Of a DNA stretch of 64,000 bases, positions 48,501 through 60,200 are shown piece by piece. Every line of letters begins with the position of its first letter. The first letter of the stretch is position 1. The stretch lies in NCBI GenBank assembly GCA_032358255.1, contig JAULBX010023408.1, forward strand, positions 1 to 64,000. Reading direction: 5' to 3'. The notes below the pieces were generated by a model. That model was given only the letters and a program-made list of their open reading frames with translations. It was not told the origin of the DNA and made no database searches. Position numbers and translations under genes: made by a program. This stretch comes from Heterotrichella gracilis (taxonomy: Eukaryota; Sar; Xanthophyceae; Tribonematales; Xanthonemataceae).

Positions 48501-51228
48501 CCGCCACCTAAGCAACAGCCGCCACCGTCGCCCAAGCAGCGCTCGCCGCCTCCTACAGACCCACCACCATCAGCACAGGAGCCACCACCACCTGCCCCAC
48601 CATCAGCAGAGGCACCCACCAAGGCACCCACACCTGCCCCATCATCTCCACCACCTGATTCCCCACCACCACCACCAGAGTTGTCACCGCCACCGCCAAA
48701 GGCATCGCCACCACCACTACATTCATCACCACCACCGTCAGAGTTATTGCCACCACCACCGAAGGCTTCACCACCACCACCAAAGGCTTCACCACCACCG
48801 CATGAATCGGCACCACCGCCACCAAAGGTATCACCACCGCCACCAAAGTCGTCACCGCCACCGCTTGAACCCTCGCCACCACCACCAGAGTCTTCTCCAC
48901 CACCGCCACCTGAGATGTCACCACCACCGTCCAAGACGTTACCACCACCAGCAGCAACCTCGACACCACCACCAGAGTCTTCTTCACCACCGCCCAAGGC
49001 ATCACCACCGCCACCTGAGTTGTCACCACCACCACCACCACCAGAGACATCACCACCACCTCCAGAGTCCTCTCCACCACCGCCCAAGGCGTCACCACCA
49101 CCACCGCCAGAGTCGTCACCACCTCCGCCAGCGCTGTCCCCACCTCCCTCGCCACTACAATCATCACCACCACCACCAGGCGCATCACCGCCACCACCAA
49201 AGGCGTCACCACCACCACCAGAGTCATCACCACCACCACCAGAGTCATCACCGCCACCACCAGAGTCGTCCCCGCCCCCACCAAAGGCTTCACCACCACC
49301 GCCAAAGTCTTCACCACCCCCACCACCTCGACCAAAGGCATCATCGCCACCACCAGAGTCATCCCCACCGCCACCAAAGGCTTCACCACCACCACCGGAA
49401 TTGCCACCACCGCCACTCACACAATCACCACCACCGCCGGAGTCGTCACCACCCCCTCCACCTCCACCAAAGGCATCACCGCCCCCACCACCAAAGGCTT
49501 CCCCACCACCGCCAAAAACTTCCCCACCATCACCGGAATTGTCACCACCACCACCAGAATCGTCATCACCGGCACCCAAAACATCACCACCACTGCCAAA
49601 AGTGGCAGCACCATTGCCACCACCATTGGATTCGTCATCTCCGCCACCAGTGTCACCACCCCCACCACCCAAAACATCCCCACCACCACCAGAGTCGTCA
49701 TCACCACCACCAGCTACCTCCCCACCCTCACCCACATCCACACCCACTCCAGCTCCTGGTCCAGCCCCAGAAGAAACCCCCTCACAGCCGCCACCCCCTC
49801 GCACCGGCACCCTGCCAGACACTGTCCCTGGCCCGCGCAGACCACCACCGCCACCCACTCATGCGCTGGCACCACCACCAGCACCCACAGCAGCCTCCCC
49901 GTCACCACCAGGAGCACACGCGCCGGCGCCCACCTCAACACAACCTGCTTCCCCTCCTACCCAAGGTTCGCCCCCTCAAATATGGCCCCCTTTTTGTGAA
50001 TGTCTACTTGTACATACACTGCTGTAGATGTGCATTCCTGACCAATTCGAGACATGCATGCATCATGCAGCATGATCATTGCGGCTAGTAGCACACACCA
50101 TGCATTATCTTCATCAATGCATCACATCTTTTGTTGTGTGCAGCTCCATCCCCGTCGCCATCACCTGCCAGCCAGCGACACCCCCCGCCACCTGCACCAG
50201 CACCAGCCTCCGCCCCCTCCACCACCGAGCCCCCTGCCAGTGCCCCCTCCCCATCAGATGACTACGAGGAGCCCCCGTCGCCGCCACAACCCACCCGCAG
50301 ACCCCCTCCACCCACCGGCGTCAAGAACGACACGATCAATGCACCCGCCAGGTGAATTTTGCGATAAGCAAATTATCAAGTGCACCGTGCATTGGCCAGA
50401 TCACCATGGGTTCATGGCTTGTGGCCCCAGGCAGGGGATGTGCAAAACTGCAGGAATTAACCCAGAAGAGCATGTGACAGCGGTGTGCAAAATGTGTGCG
50501 CCTCACTCTTGCTGCTGGTGTGCAGGATTTCCTGCTGCCTGTATGCCGTCAACATGGCATACGCACCAGATGCCAGGGGCCGTGTAGCCGCCTCCACCAC
50601 CGCCTGCGCCCTCCCCTTGGCCATCGCATGCAACACCTCCCTGACGGTGCAGTGGCAGCCACGCCACCTGAACGTCAGTCTGGGGCCAGCGGCAGAGGGC
50701 CCAGCCAATGTGACAGCCATCATGGCCATGCCGGGTGCATCAAACGAGCACCCTACGTACATCGCCTCCCTGTCGCTCCCTTGTGACTATATGGTGCGTG
50801 AGTGTGATGCATGCATACATATGTCTCCCTGCTGCAGCGCTCCGTGCACTCATGTACAGTTGACAGCATTCCAAGGTTGGGCACCTTAGATTGCGCCATG
50901 CAGCTATGGCGCGCGCATTTGAAGGCTCCTGTGCAGTGCATATCCTGGGGTCCAGCTGCTTACATACCTGCGCCAGGGCAGTGCCACTTTGCCTTTCTTC
51001 CTTTCTTCCTTGACATAGAGATGCTGCGCACAGGGCCCTGTGGCGGTTTCCATCACCACGCGGCCAGTAAACGTGAGCAGCGGGAGGGCCACCGCGAAGC
51101 GCCTCCTGCGGTCTGCCCCGCTGCTGTTCACTCGGCGCGGCAGCCTCCCACTGACCACCACAGGATTTGCATATGGCGCTGCGGCCAGCAGGGAGGCGGG
51201 CAGCGGGGAGTGTGCGGCGCAACTGTGA
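45530..51228 (+). CDS. Extensin-type hydroxyproline-rich cell-wall glycoprotein
   Basis: Ten exons, 45530-45598, 45772-45940, 46191-46327, 46473-46596, 46783-46925, 47216-47317, 47643-49965, 50144-50351, 50526-50793 and 51019-51228, give 1250 aa. A signal peptide ([16 protein letters not shown]) leads into an N-terminal globular region of about 400 residues with many Cys and several NxS/T sites (for example [20 protein letters not shown]) ending [14 protein letters not shown] Pro rod of about 670 residues follows (about 417-1090), built of [14 protein letters not shown] and related units. Ser-Pro4 is the motif that is hydroxylated and arabinosylated in extensins. A second globular domain (about 1090-1250) holds further N-glycosylation sites. 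Two globular ends joined by a Hyp-rod is the architecture of volvocine wall and matrix proteins; a wall role is inferred. The last acceptor could instead be 15 nt downstream, in frame. All phases join exactly. Confidence 0.88.
48150..49965 (+). repeat. Pro-codon repeat array (CCACCA-type) of the glycoprotein rod
   Basis: About 1.8 kb of tandem but irregular CCACCACC-rich units encode SPPPP-type peptides. Third positions alternate between A, G, C and T, so the array is constrained at the protein level rather than being a pure microsatellite. The complement strand is open for 605 codons as a by-product. Confidence 0.9.
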
Positions 51229-52318
51229 TGATCACTTGAAATTCTGGCTGCCTGCTGGGAGCGCAGGCTGGGTTTCGGGACAGATTGATTGTGGTCATTT
51301 CTTTATATAAAGGGCGCATCCATGGGCCCATCAAATCATCTTAGCCAATGACATTAGTTACGTCTCTTGTGGCTAATTGAGCATGTAGTGGCACCTATAA
51401 CCTGGAGTTCAACCAGGTATTATATCATACGGTAGCTCAGTACGGCGTATCATCCTGGTGCCACTGCACAGTGGCAGATTGAGTGGACCACCAATACGTA
51501 TTCGTAGTATAGTACACTACATGTACGGTCACCAGATTGAGTCTGCAGTCTCATGACTATTGACTGAAAAGGCATCTGGTCCAGGATTTTAACTCGAAAC
51601 CTAGCTTTTTTTTCCATTATGATATTCAATATTCCATATTCAAAGTTTGTTATTTACAGTATTGTCAGACAACGGTTAATAATATTCTGGGGCCACCGGT
51701 GTGCAGTCTGCCAATAAACGCTAAATCCTGCTGGCCTGTAGCACGCTAATCCTACTGCTGCCTACCAAACCAGACGCTACCTCCTCGCCACCTCCTCGTC
51801 CATCCCCGTTTTGCCGCCAGCTCCTGCAGCCACTTGAAGTTCCCACCCACAGCCGTCAGCCCTTCATCCCAGCCACCCGCCTCCACATGTGCCCTCCCAA
51901 TCTCATATGCTGCCCCACACCTCTCCCACCCGCCCTGCTCTCTCTCCTGCTACTGCCTTTTCTGCCCTACTCAGCCCCCACCTTCCACTAGCCGCACCCG
52001 CCGCAGACTTGATCAATCGTCCATCGCGGCGCCAACTGGCGCGCCTGAGGCGCGCCTGAGGCCGGGCCCCCCATCTCCCCCCCGTCGTCTCTGCCTGCCC
52101 CCCTGCGGAGCCGATCGGTGGCGCTTCCGAACACACTTATTAAATTTTTTCCACCCCGCGACACATATTCAGACTAACTGTTTTCTTCTACCGAGGCTAT
52201 GCTTCTGCCTATGCCTTGTGATCCACGCTTTTTTGGTTTCTGGCGAGGTGGAATACGCCCTGTTGTGTGTGTTGTGCCTGGCTGTTTCCTGTGGGCGTTT
52301 TGTTTCTTTCTTTCTTTC

Positions 52319-52453
52319 TTCCCAGCCAAAAGCGGGGATTAATTCACAGTTTATTTAGTAAGCGGGGTGACTTTTTCAAGCACCCCCAACAGTCTCGCGA
52401 GCCCGGGTTGGCTCCCTGAATGTGACTGTCAAATAAATTCCCAGCCAAAAGCG
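52319..52453. repeat. 16-bp direct repeat pair next to a CTTT tract
   Basis: The word TTCCCAGCCAAAAGCG occurs exactly at 52319-52334 and 52438-52453. The first copy follows a (CTTT)n tract. Such a pair could be a duplicated repeat end, but no element boundaries are clear. Confidence 0.6.
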
Positions 52454-53274
52454 TGACACAGCGGCCAAATTGATGGGGGGTGATTAAAAGGATTTTTTTC
52501 TGCCCGAAGCATCCCCGGGATGCGAAATCTAAATAAATGGGGATGCATTTCAGACACAAAGAGAGTATAACATATTTTCTCGATTGAAAAAAAATAAATC
52601 CCGGGACTTTCCCAGCCCGGCAAACTGCGCCTAGAATGTCACGCAGTTTAGGCGCAGTTTGAGCGTCAAAAGCACCCGCAAAACCGAGGTGGCGGACAAC
52701 CGCTTTATGCTAACGTTGGTGCGTTATGTCTGAAAAACCGTCTCATCTATTTACATCGAGGGTTACCAAGTCTTGTCTGTCGCGTCTCCACGGTGCCCGT
52801 ATCTGCATGGTCCCAATCGACATCAGAAATTTGTAAATACAAAAAATATTTTTATTTTAATATTTTTTCAAAAAATCGATGCGTCTTGTCAAGATTGTTT
52901 GTGTATAACAGTTGCTATTTTGATGTGGATAAGCTGCCCTGAGTTATAGGCACCCTGGCATAGTGTGCGGGGCCACATGCGCTTTCAACTGGTGTAAATA
53001 ACTCAAAACTGAGCTTTTTAAAAATATAAGCACATACCCAAGATCAGCATGGAACAGGCTACATGTAGCAACTTTCAAATTTCAATTTGGCCACCTTGAC
53101 AAAAATGGCCATTTTTGGTTGGGGTTAGTGTGCTACAGGCCTACTAGCAGTTGCCATGGCTACCGCCGCTCAGCATCACTAGTGGTATCCAACCACTAGA
53201 AAAAAAAATAGATGAAGATTTCTGTAATTATATAATTGCCATTGAAGGACGTCCCCACACACCATACTACACGT

Positions 53275-53296
53275 AACGTTAACGTTAACGTTAACG
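53275..53296. repeat. AACGTT tandem repeat
   Basis: Three and a half copies of the palindromic hexamer AACGTT. It is a short simple repeat in gene-free DNA. Confidence 0.8.
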
Positions 53297-54136
53297 ACGC
53301 CACAAGGCACGTACGTGCTGGCAGCCACTATGGACGCATTAATAGTAATTACTTCATATTATCATATCATTGCATAATATATTGCTACTACTTGCAACTC
53401 TCATGGGAAAACTGCGCGTTGTCCGATGGGAAAACTGCGCATTGTCAAATTGAAACGCCCTTGCAAGTTGTAAACGTCATGATGACGCACATGGCCAGAT
53501 TTTAATTCAGAATCTGTCATAACCAGGCCTTGCTATCTAATGACGGCCAGAGGAGTGCAATATCAACACAGTCAGTCTAGTCACTGAATTTGTTCAGAAC
53601 AAAAAGGAGCCATGCCACAGGGCACTGCACTGCGGCACGGCGCTGATCCACAGCTACAAACTGCAAATATCAGAAACTGCATGGTAATCAGCAAAAGAAA
53701 ATACACTAGCTAGACAGCCAATGACATGTGCATGTGCAGCATGCGCATGCATGCAGCCCCACAGCATGAGCAGCAACGTGCGAGCATCACACACATGCAT
53801 GCATGCAGGCACCATGAAAACCGGTGGGACCCATCTATGCCACATACGAGCACAGTGGCACCATGCTGTCAATAATGAAATCCTGTGACAGTGTAACTGC
53901 AGTATTGGACCAAAACTTGTACAATGATTGTTTTATGACACTCAGCACAAAAAAGAAAGATGAAGACTACCAGCACTTCACTTTGTACACTAAGCTGTTC
54001 CTTGGGCATGTAGATTACTCCCAATTGACCATCTCAACCTCTCGGCGGCACCACACCACTCACTTGCAAGCTGCGGCTGAGCAACCATAGCCATTGTCTC
54101 CCTGCCTGGCCTCATCCATCAGGCCACCCCAGCATC

Positions 54137-55986
54137 TCACACCTCCACAGATATGGCTGTCTCCAGTGCGAGTGCCTCCGCCTCGCGCCGGTCCCTGTTG
54201 CTGACCTCGGCATTGAATGAGCCATTGAGGTTGGAGGGGTCGGTAATGCACTCCCACACCTACAAGCGCGCAAGGGGCGGATGGTGTAATGGTCAGCCAT
54301 GTGGAGCCGCACATGCAGGAACACTGTGCACCAATATGGGAAGTGGCCTGACACCTGCACGACGACCGCTGCCTGAAAATCACTTCCCTTGCACACGTCA
54401 CACGTAGCATGCATGAAGAACGGGACACTACTACTGCAGCCCCCCCCACCCAAAACATACACACTACCCTTACCTCCGGTGCTGCCGCGGGGAATGCATG
54501 CATGTTGGGCACCTGGTAGTCAGCCTTGCAGTCAGCACCGCGCTGCCCAACCTGCATGGGGCAAACAACATCACCTCAGCCAACCACCCCTCCTCACCAC
54601 TCATGTACATGGCCAATGCAATGTCAAGTGCGTTGGGCACCAAGCATGTGCAAGCAAAGGGTCCCCTACCAGTACTGACAACCAGCCTGCTGCATGTGCC
54701 GCGTTGATGTTGCGTGTGCTATCGTCAAAGAACAGCACGCCCTCGGGGTCCACGCCCGCTGCAGCCATAGCCAGCTCCATTGCCTGCGCAGGCAAGGGGC
54801 GAGGTCAACCCAGAATTTATGTTCTTGCATTCTTGCGCGGATATGGCACAAGCCTGTGCCCAGCCCTTCCTTGTATATGGAAATGTATTTGTGCAACCTA
54901 GTGTGTGCATCTTTCTGGTGACCCTGGTAAGGCACGTGACTGGCGCAAAATGCGTGGCACCCACCGCCTTGTGTGGCTTGCAGCACACTGGGCGCTCTGG
55001 TGTGCGCAGCCCATTCTGCTTGGCATCCTCCATGACGCTCTCAAAACAGATTATGCCCTGCACCACGAGGATAAAATCAGGCCCCAGGCATGGCAATGGA
55101 CCCATCCTGCTGGCTGTTTCCAAGTGCACTCCAACACTGAACGCAATAACATTTTTTTCCCAAGACAATTTTGTTTCTCCCCCCCCCATTTTCCACTACC
55201 ACACACAGCCCCCAACTTGGCGCCCAAGTCCCCTTTGCCGCACCTCAAACAGGTCCTCCAGCCCCATGAGCCTGAGGCAGATCTCAGCGTGCTTGCGATC
55301 AGCGTTGGTAAAAATGAACTTGGGCAGCGTGACCGACTGCAGCAGTGCACGCATAGCAGGGTCCGGCCGCAGCAGCTGCTGGTACGGCAGGGTGTGGTGC
55401 ACGTGCGCATGCCAGTCATCAAAGTCAATGTGTGTGCCAGCCGCCTGCAGTGAACAGCGAGTGAGTTGTGGCAAGAAGTGGGATTTAAGTAATTGCAAGG
55501 ATAGGGACGGGTGGCGTATGCTTGTGCAAGGCTGATTGCTGATCTGGCTTTGTTGCCGATACGCTTGTAATAATAATAAGAAGGTATTACAAGGTGGCTC
55601 ATACCCAAGCACAGGTAGCACAACTGGCAGCCACCTCAGGTCAGGAACTCACCACTAGGCCGCACATCGTCGTGCCATGCGCATAGTACAGCTCCCGTGC
55701 CTTTTCAGTCACGCTCTCTCGTGGAACGCCCAGCTTGTCAGTCATATACGCTGCATGTGGGAGAGGCCGGGTGAGCATGGTGGGTGAGTCAAGGTCTAGC
55801 TGCAATGTTTGCCCATAGCTAGCTGTAATGCAGCCATGCAGTGGCACAAGAAAAGCACGTTTTGCCAACACACTAGCACCCACCTTTAATGTTCTCCAAG
55901 ACCATAACAGGTATCTCGGGTACGCGATACAGAGTATCATCCAAATCAATCAACAGGCAAGTAATTTTCCGCCGTAGGCCAGCCAT
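54137..55986 (-). CDS. HAD-superfamily phosphatase, pyrimidine 5'-nucleotidase (SDT1) type
   Basis: Seven exons, 55884-55986, 55653-55750, 55244-55444, 54965-55057, 54670-54783, 54474-54551 and 54137-54259, give 269 aa, normal for the family. All four HAD motifs are present: DLDDTLY (nucleophile Asp14), FIFTNADRKHAE (Thr113), CKPHKAAMELA (Lys161) and LFFDDSTRN (Asp185/186). The helical cap between motifs I and II fits the SDT1/PHM8-like pyrimidine 5'-nucleotidases that plants and algae share with yeast. These dephosphorylate UMP, CMP and related nucleotides; the exact substrate here is inferred. The C-terminal 60 residues are a lineage-specific tail. The start at 55986 (MAGLRRKITCLL) is the first ATG, with no visible transit peptide. 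All phases join exactly. Confidence 0.88.
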
Positions 55987-57292
55987 GGTGCTCTGCTTCT
56001 GAAGTACTGCAGAGCAGTGGGAGAGACAATTGGTTGGTTTTCTATTGGTTGTGGTGCTGCAAACGGGGCTGCTGGCAAAACACACCACAAACTGCAAGTC
56101 AGTCCTGCATAGCAACCACTAATAACACGTGAAATCCCACGAGATACGGCCTTTGCCAGTTCTCAGTGGAGAGGTTGACTGCCGTAAACAAGCTTGTGTG
56201 TGGCCTGCTGTGGCCCACACTGCTCTGAAATATGCATGCACCTCAGAGACACGCACTAGACGAACGTTTGTGGGCACTTATTGAAGTGCCAAAAAACCCA
56301 GACCTACCCTTGATGAACCTTGTTCGCATACAAGGCCAGTAACAAAGTGATCTGGGTATTCACAGTGGTTGCCAGCAGGAAGCTGCACTCCCAGGGAACA
56401 GGCCGAAGCATGCACCAAACCTACCTTGCAGCTTTGAGCTCTCTTTACTCTCGAAGACAAAAGCTTGCTACTGACAACGCAGTACCAGGTGCTTGCTGAA
56501 AGCGAAAGTATCTGCTTGTGCCGAAAACGAAGTGTCTCTAAACCTAAGAAGGAGACACCGTGGCCGAGCGTTTGCAAGGGGGAGCTACGTTTGATACCTT
56601 GAACACTGTCAACAGATATGTTGACACTCAGCAACTGGCACCTGCTGTTTTTCAGCTAACAAGGGTGAGAGTGAGAAGCCTAGGCTGCCCTTCCAGTTTA
56701 TATCACGATGCCAAAACTTGCCAAGGCAGAGCCTGCAGCGGCGGCGAAGAGGGTGAGCCACCTTGTCCGCCTGGTGCCGCCGTCGGAGTGTTGTTCAGTC
56801 ACAACAGAGTTCTTCCAGACCAAGTGGTTCTGGTCGGTATAGTCGCTTCTCAATGGCTGGGCGCTCTTGACCCACCTGTATCTAGGCCTTTGCCGCGGCC
56901 TTACATCTGACATGCCGTGACCGTTTTGATGCATGCCAAACCCACTTCAAATACTGGTACTCCACCCCGAACAAGGTTTGCCCGCTGTAATGAACACGGT
57001 TTAAGGGGACATAGCTGGGATCCTGCGGTTCTGTCTACGGTTTGCTACTCCCATCGTCCACCCCCTTGGTTGAAGCACACTTGGGCTGAAGCGTTCGCCC
57101 CACATTGGCCAACCCCCGTAGGACCCACTTGCTTTGTGCAGTGCTGTCTCCAGTTTAAAACGAATGGAGAGCCCTATGCATGCTGTAATAGCTTGCGAGG
57201 CATGGGGTCATTCCATCTTGTTCACATGAACGCCCATGCTCAAGTGGTGGTCCCAACGCACACAATAGAGCTGCACTGCAGTGCCCTGAACG
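55987..57292. promoter_or_regulatory. Divergent region, HAD phosphatase and IQ protein
   Basis: The two flanking genes point away from each other, 1.3 kb apart, with the small minus-strand ORF at 56698-56934 between them. Start codons of that ORF and the IQ gene are 358 bp apart, head to head, which would suit a shared promoter. Confidence 0.4.
56698..56934 (-). CDS. Small single-exon protein with a C-terminal membrane segment
   Basis: An intronless ORF of 78 aa (or 71 aa from the second ATG, MSDVRPRQRPRY). It is basic at the start and hydrophilic in the middle (HLVWKNSVVTEQHSDGG), then has a charged stop and a terminal hydrophobic helix (WLTLFAAAAGSALASFGIVI). This layout fits a tail-anchored membrane protein or a small organellar membrane-complex subunit. 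I recognise no family. The opposite strand is also open, so the coding strand is not certain. Confidence 0.4.
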   Translation of the reverse strand: MHQNGHGMSDVRPRQRPRYRWVKSAQPLRSDYTDQNHLVWKNSVVTEQHSDGGTRRTRWLTLFAAAAGSALASFGIVI

Positions 57293-60200
57293 ATGGCTGG
57301 AGCCCGCAAAAGAGTCGAACAGAAGCTTGACGCCCTACGGAATGACCCAGAGTCGTTGCACAGCCTGAGGAGGAGATTACACGACTATTCAGTGGCACAC
57401 GCTGCAGGTTGGTGCACTTAGGGGCTTGCTCTGAACCTGTGATACCCTTCACCACTGGTAAGGGCCCACAAGTGCTGTTCCGTGCGCAGATGATGACGAG
57501 AATGGTCCTCCTCCCAACCAGATTGTCCAGGCCAACAAGGAGCAAGCCTTTCGGACCAAGGAGGAGTTGCAGGTGCTTGAAGCCCAGCGCCAGCGGGAGC
57601 ACGATGAGCACTGCAAGAGTGTGAAGCAGCAGAAGGAGGAGAGGGATGCGCAGCAGCTGGGGTGGAAGCTGCAGCTTGCCACACGCAATGAGCTGGACAG
57701 GGAGCAGCGCAACTATGGGAGGTAAACAACAGCCTCCAATTGGGCTTTGATATTGTGGCTTGCATGCAGCATGCCCTGTGAGCGATATGTTTCTTTGACA
57801 TACCACTCACTCATGCAGGAGTAACGAGCTTAGAGAAGCGGAGGATCGCCAGAGGGCGCAGCACTTTACAGCATTTATTCTCCTGCTGTCGCACCTGCAA
57901 GCTGCCAAGCTGTCCCTGTTGCAAGACCGAGAAGAGCGTGCAGTAAGGACATCCGACAGCATGACCCACCTTTGCTGCGTGTGGTGTTGCTTGCCATGCT
58001 GTATTATACAGATGTGATATGGTTTTTTTTGCATGTACATGTTATAATAAATACAGAATTTTAAATAAAAGGATAATAAGAAATTCAAATGAAAATGAAC
58101 AGGGTTTGTTTACATTTGGCTGTGTGTGTTGCTGCAGTATCTGCACTGCTTGGATGCAGCATCCCTTGTTGTACAAAAGGTGTGGAGAGCGTTCGTTGAA
58201 AGGAGGGACTTCAAAAGGAAGCGGAAAGCGGCTGTGACAATACAGCAACGCTTCAGGGAGACCATCATGGCACGACTGGAACCCAGGTAGGCACCGTTGG
58301 CAACACTCTAGGGCACCCGCGCAGCGAGGGTTCAGGTATTAGGCCTGCTGTGGGGATAATTGACAGCACAGTGCCGCCGGATATAAGTTGTTCCATTCAC
58401 CGAGTCTACATATTTTTAAAATAATGCAGCAGGTGATTATTGTGCCCTGCATGCTTTACAAGCACGGAACAAGCGCTTGGATTGACTATGCAGGCTCGTG
58501 AGGCTGGCGCTAGGTGCCGCTCCTGGATGTGAAATACATGTGTATGCATGTGGTCACTCCTATTCAGCATACTAGCCAGCTGCCATGGGTGCATGCACTC
58601 ACCCGCCATGACTGGATGCCGTTGTTGACTCTCTGCCTGGTGTCTCCAGGCGCAAGGAGGCAGCTGGCATCATCCTCTTGTTCCTCCAAGACTGGGAGCG
58701 CACAAGCAGGTTCAAGATTGCCATGAAGAACCTGCGTCTGAAAGGTAACTGGAGCAATATCCATATCACACATACAACAGGAAATAATGATGTTGATTTC
58801 CGTTGGCACTTTACGTATCCGTACACACGCCCATGTAATACTATGCTACACACTTACCAACTGTTGCATCGCAATGTAATGTATACAGTTAAAAACACAT
58901 CCATCGCTGACGCCACCACCCCCTGCCCCCAGTCATGCGCCTGCGCCGCGAGCAACGTGAGCTTGACCTGGCAAGACACACGCAGCAGGCCCTGGTGATG
59001 CGCCAGTGGGACGCAAGTGAGGCGCTGGCCATGCAGCGAGAGGCCAAGGCGGAGGAGAAGCGGGCAGCAGCGGCAAAGAAGAAGGCGGCGCTCAAGACAA
59101 ACACGGGCTCAAAGCTGAAAGACACACCCGCAGGTATGCTGGCAAATCTCAGTGACAGTGGCTGTGTTAATCGCCCGTTAACATTTGGCTGCATGCGCAT
59201 GCTGGCATAATCCTCACCAAATGCGCATTTGTGAATTAACTATTGTGCGTACAGGTTAAATTCATACTGGTTCATTTATTCATTCATAAGTTAAATGCGT
59301 AGTTATATTGGCTTGCTCTGCACTGCATGTGCTTTGCTTTATGAGGTCATGATTGTTCCCTGCTCATGCCCCCCGCTTTCAGGCAAGAAGCAGGAGGCCC
59401 TGCAGGAGGCGCGTGCCAAGATGGGCATGTTCAAGTCCCTGTACCAGTTTGAGCAGCAGCCGCTGAATGTGGACGACCCTGTGCTGCCGGAGAATCACGG
59501 GACAGTGCCAAGGTGGGAAGGGGTGTTGCTGCTCTGCTGGGTATGCATATTTACGCATGCTGGCACTTGCATGACAAGGCAGGTGAATACCGTATGCCCA
59601 CTGTGAGACATTATAAGGTGAACAGCAATTATACAAATGCATGGCGATACCTATGACCAAGGTGTAATGGCATGCGATGATCTTCGAGGGTGAACTACAA
59701 TGTCTTTTCCAAGGTTTGTGAATTGCATGCCATGTGGCTTCTTTGTGCAGCGATGTCAAGGCGCACGTTGTGTGTGCCTACCTTGGCTTGAAGCGCATGG
59801 CGTACGTGACTGCGCTGGCCATGCACTGGCTGCGGGTGGTGCGGTACAAGCGGCGGCTGAGGGAGGTGGAGGCGGTGCAGCAGGCGCGCACAGTGGTCAC
59901 GGGGACACGGGTGCAGCTGGACAGAACGGTGGGGGGAGGCAAATTGCGGGGAGCCGAAATAGCGATGCAGGATGAGCAGCATATGGTGCATTATGAAACA
60001 TTGTGTGTGATAGCCATGGAACTAACATAAAATCAGCACGTGCTGGTTTTATTACGTACGCATGGCACCTCACAATGCAACAGGAAGAATGACCCATGCC
60101 GCATCTACTGACCATTGAATTCAGGGCGCACAGGCACCTTGCATGTGTGACAGAAAAAAATGATCCATACCGCATCTAGTGGACATGTGAAATTGTACAA

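Larger units (their letters stand above)
51229..54136. other. Gene-poor, AT-rich region with small repeats
   Basis: No complete gene was recognised. A minus-strand stretch at about 51765-51950 is protein-like (containing NFKWLQELAAKRG) but lacks partners. The part from about 52340 to 53700 is AT-rich. It holds a CTTT microsatellite (about 52303-52320), a 16-bp direct repeat (52319-52334 and 52438-52453) and an AACGTT tandem (53275-53296). The right end is 3' flank of the HAD-family gene. Confidence 0.45.

Noticed and set aside
48041-49858. A 605-codon minus-strand open frame rich in Gly, Asp and Ser
   Set aside because: It is the exact complement of the SPPPP-encoding exon. CCA-rich repeats read as GGT/GGA on the other strand and remain open by composition alone.
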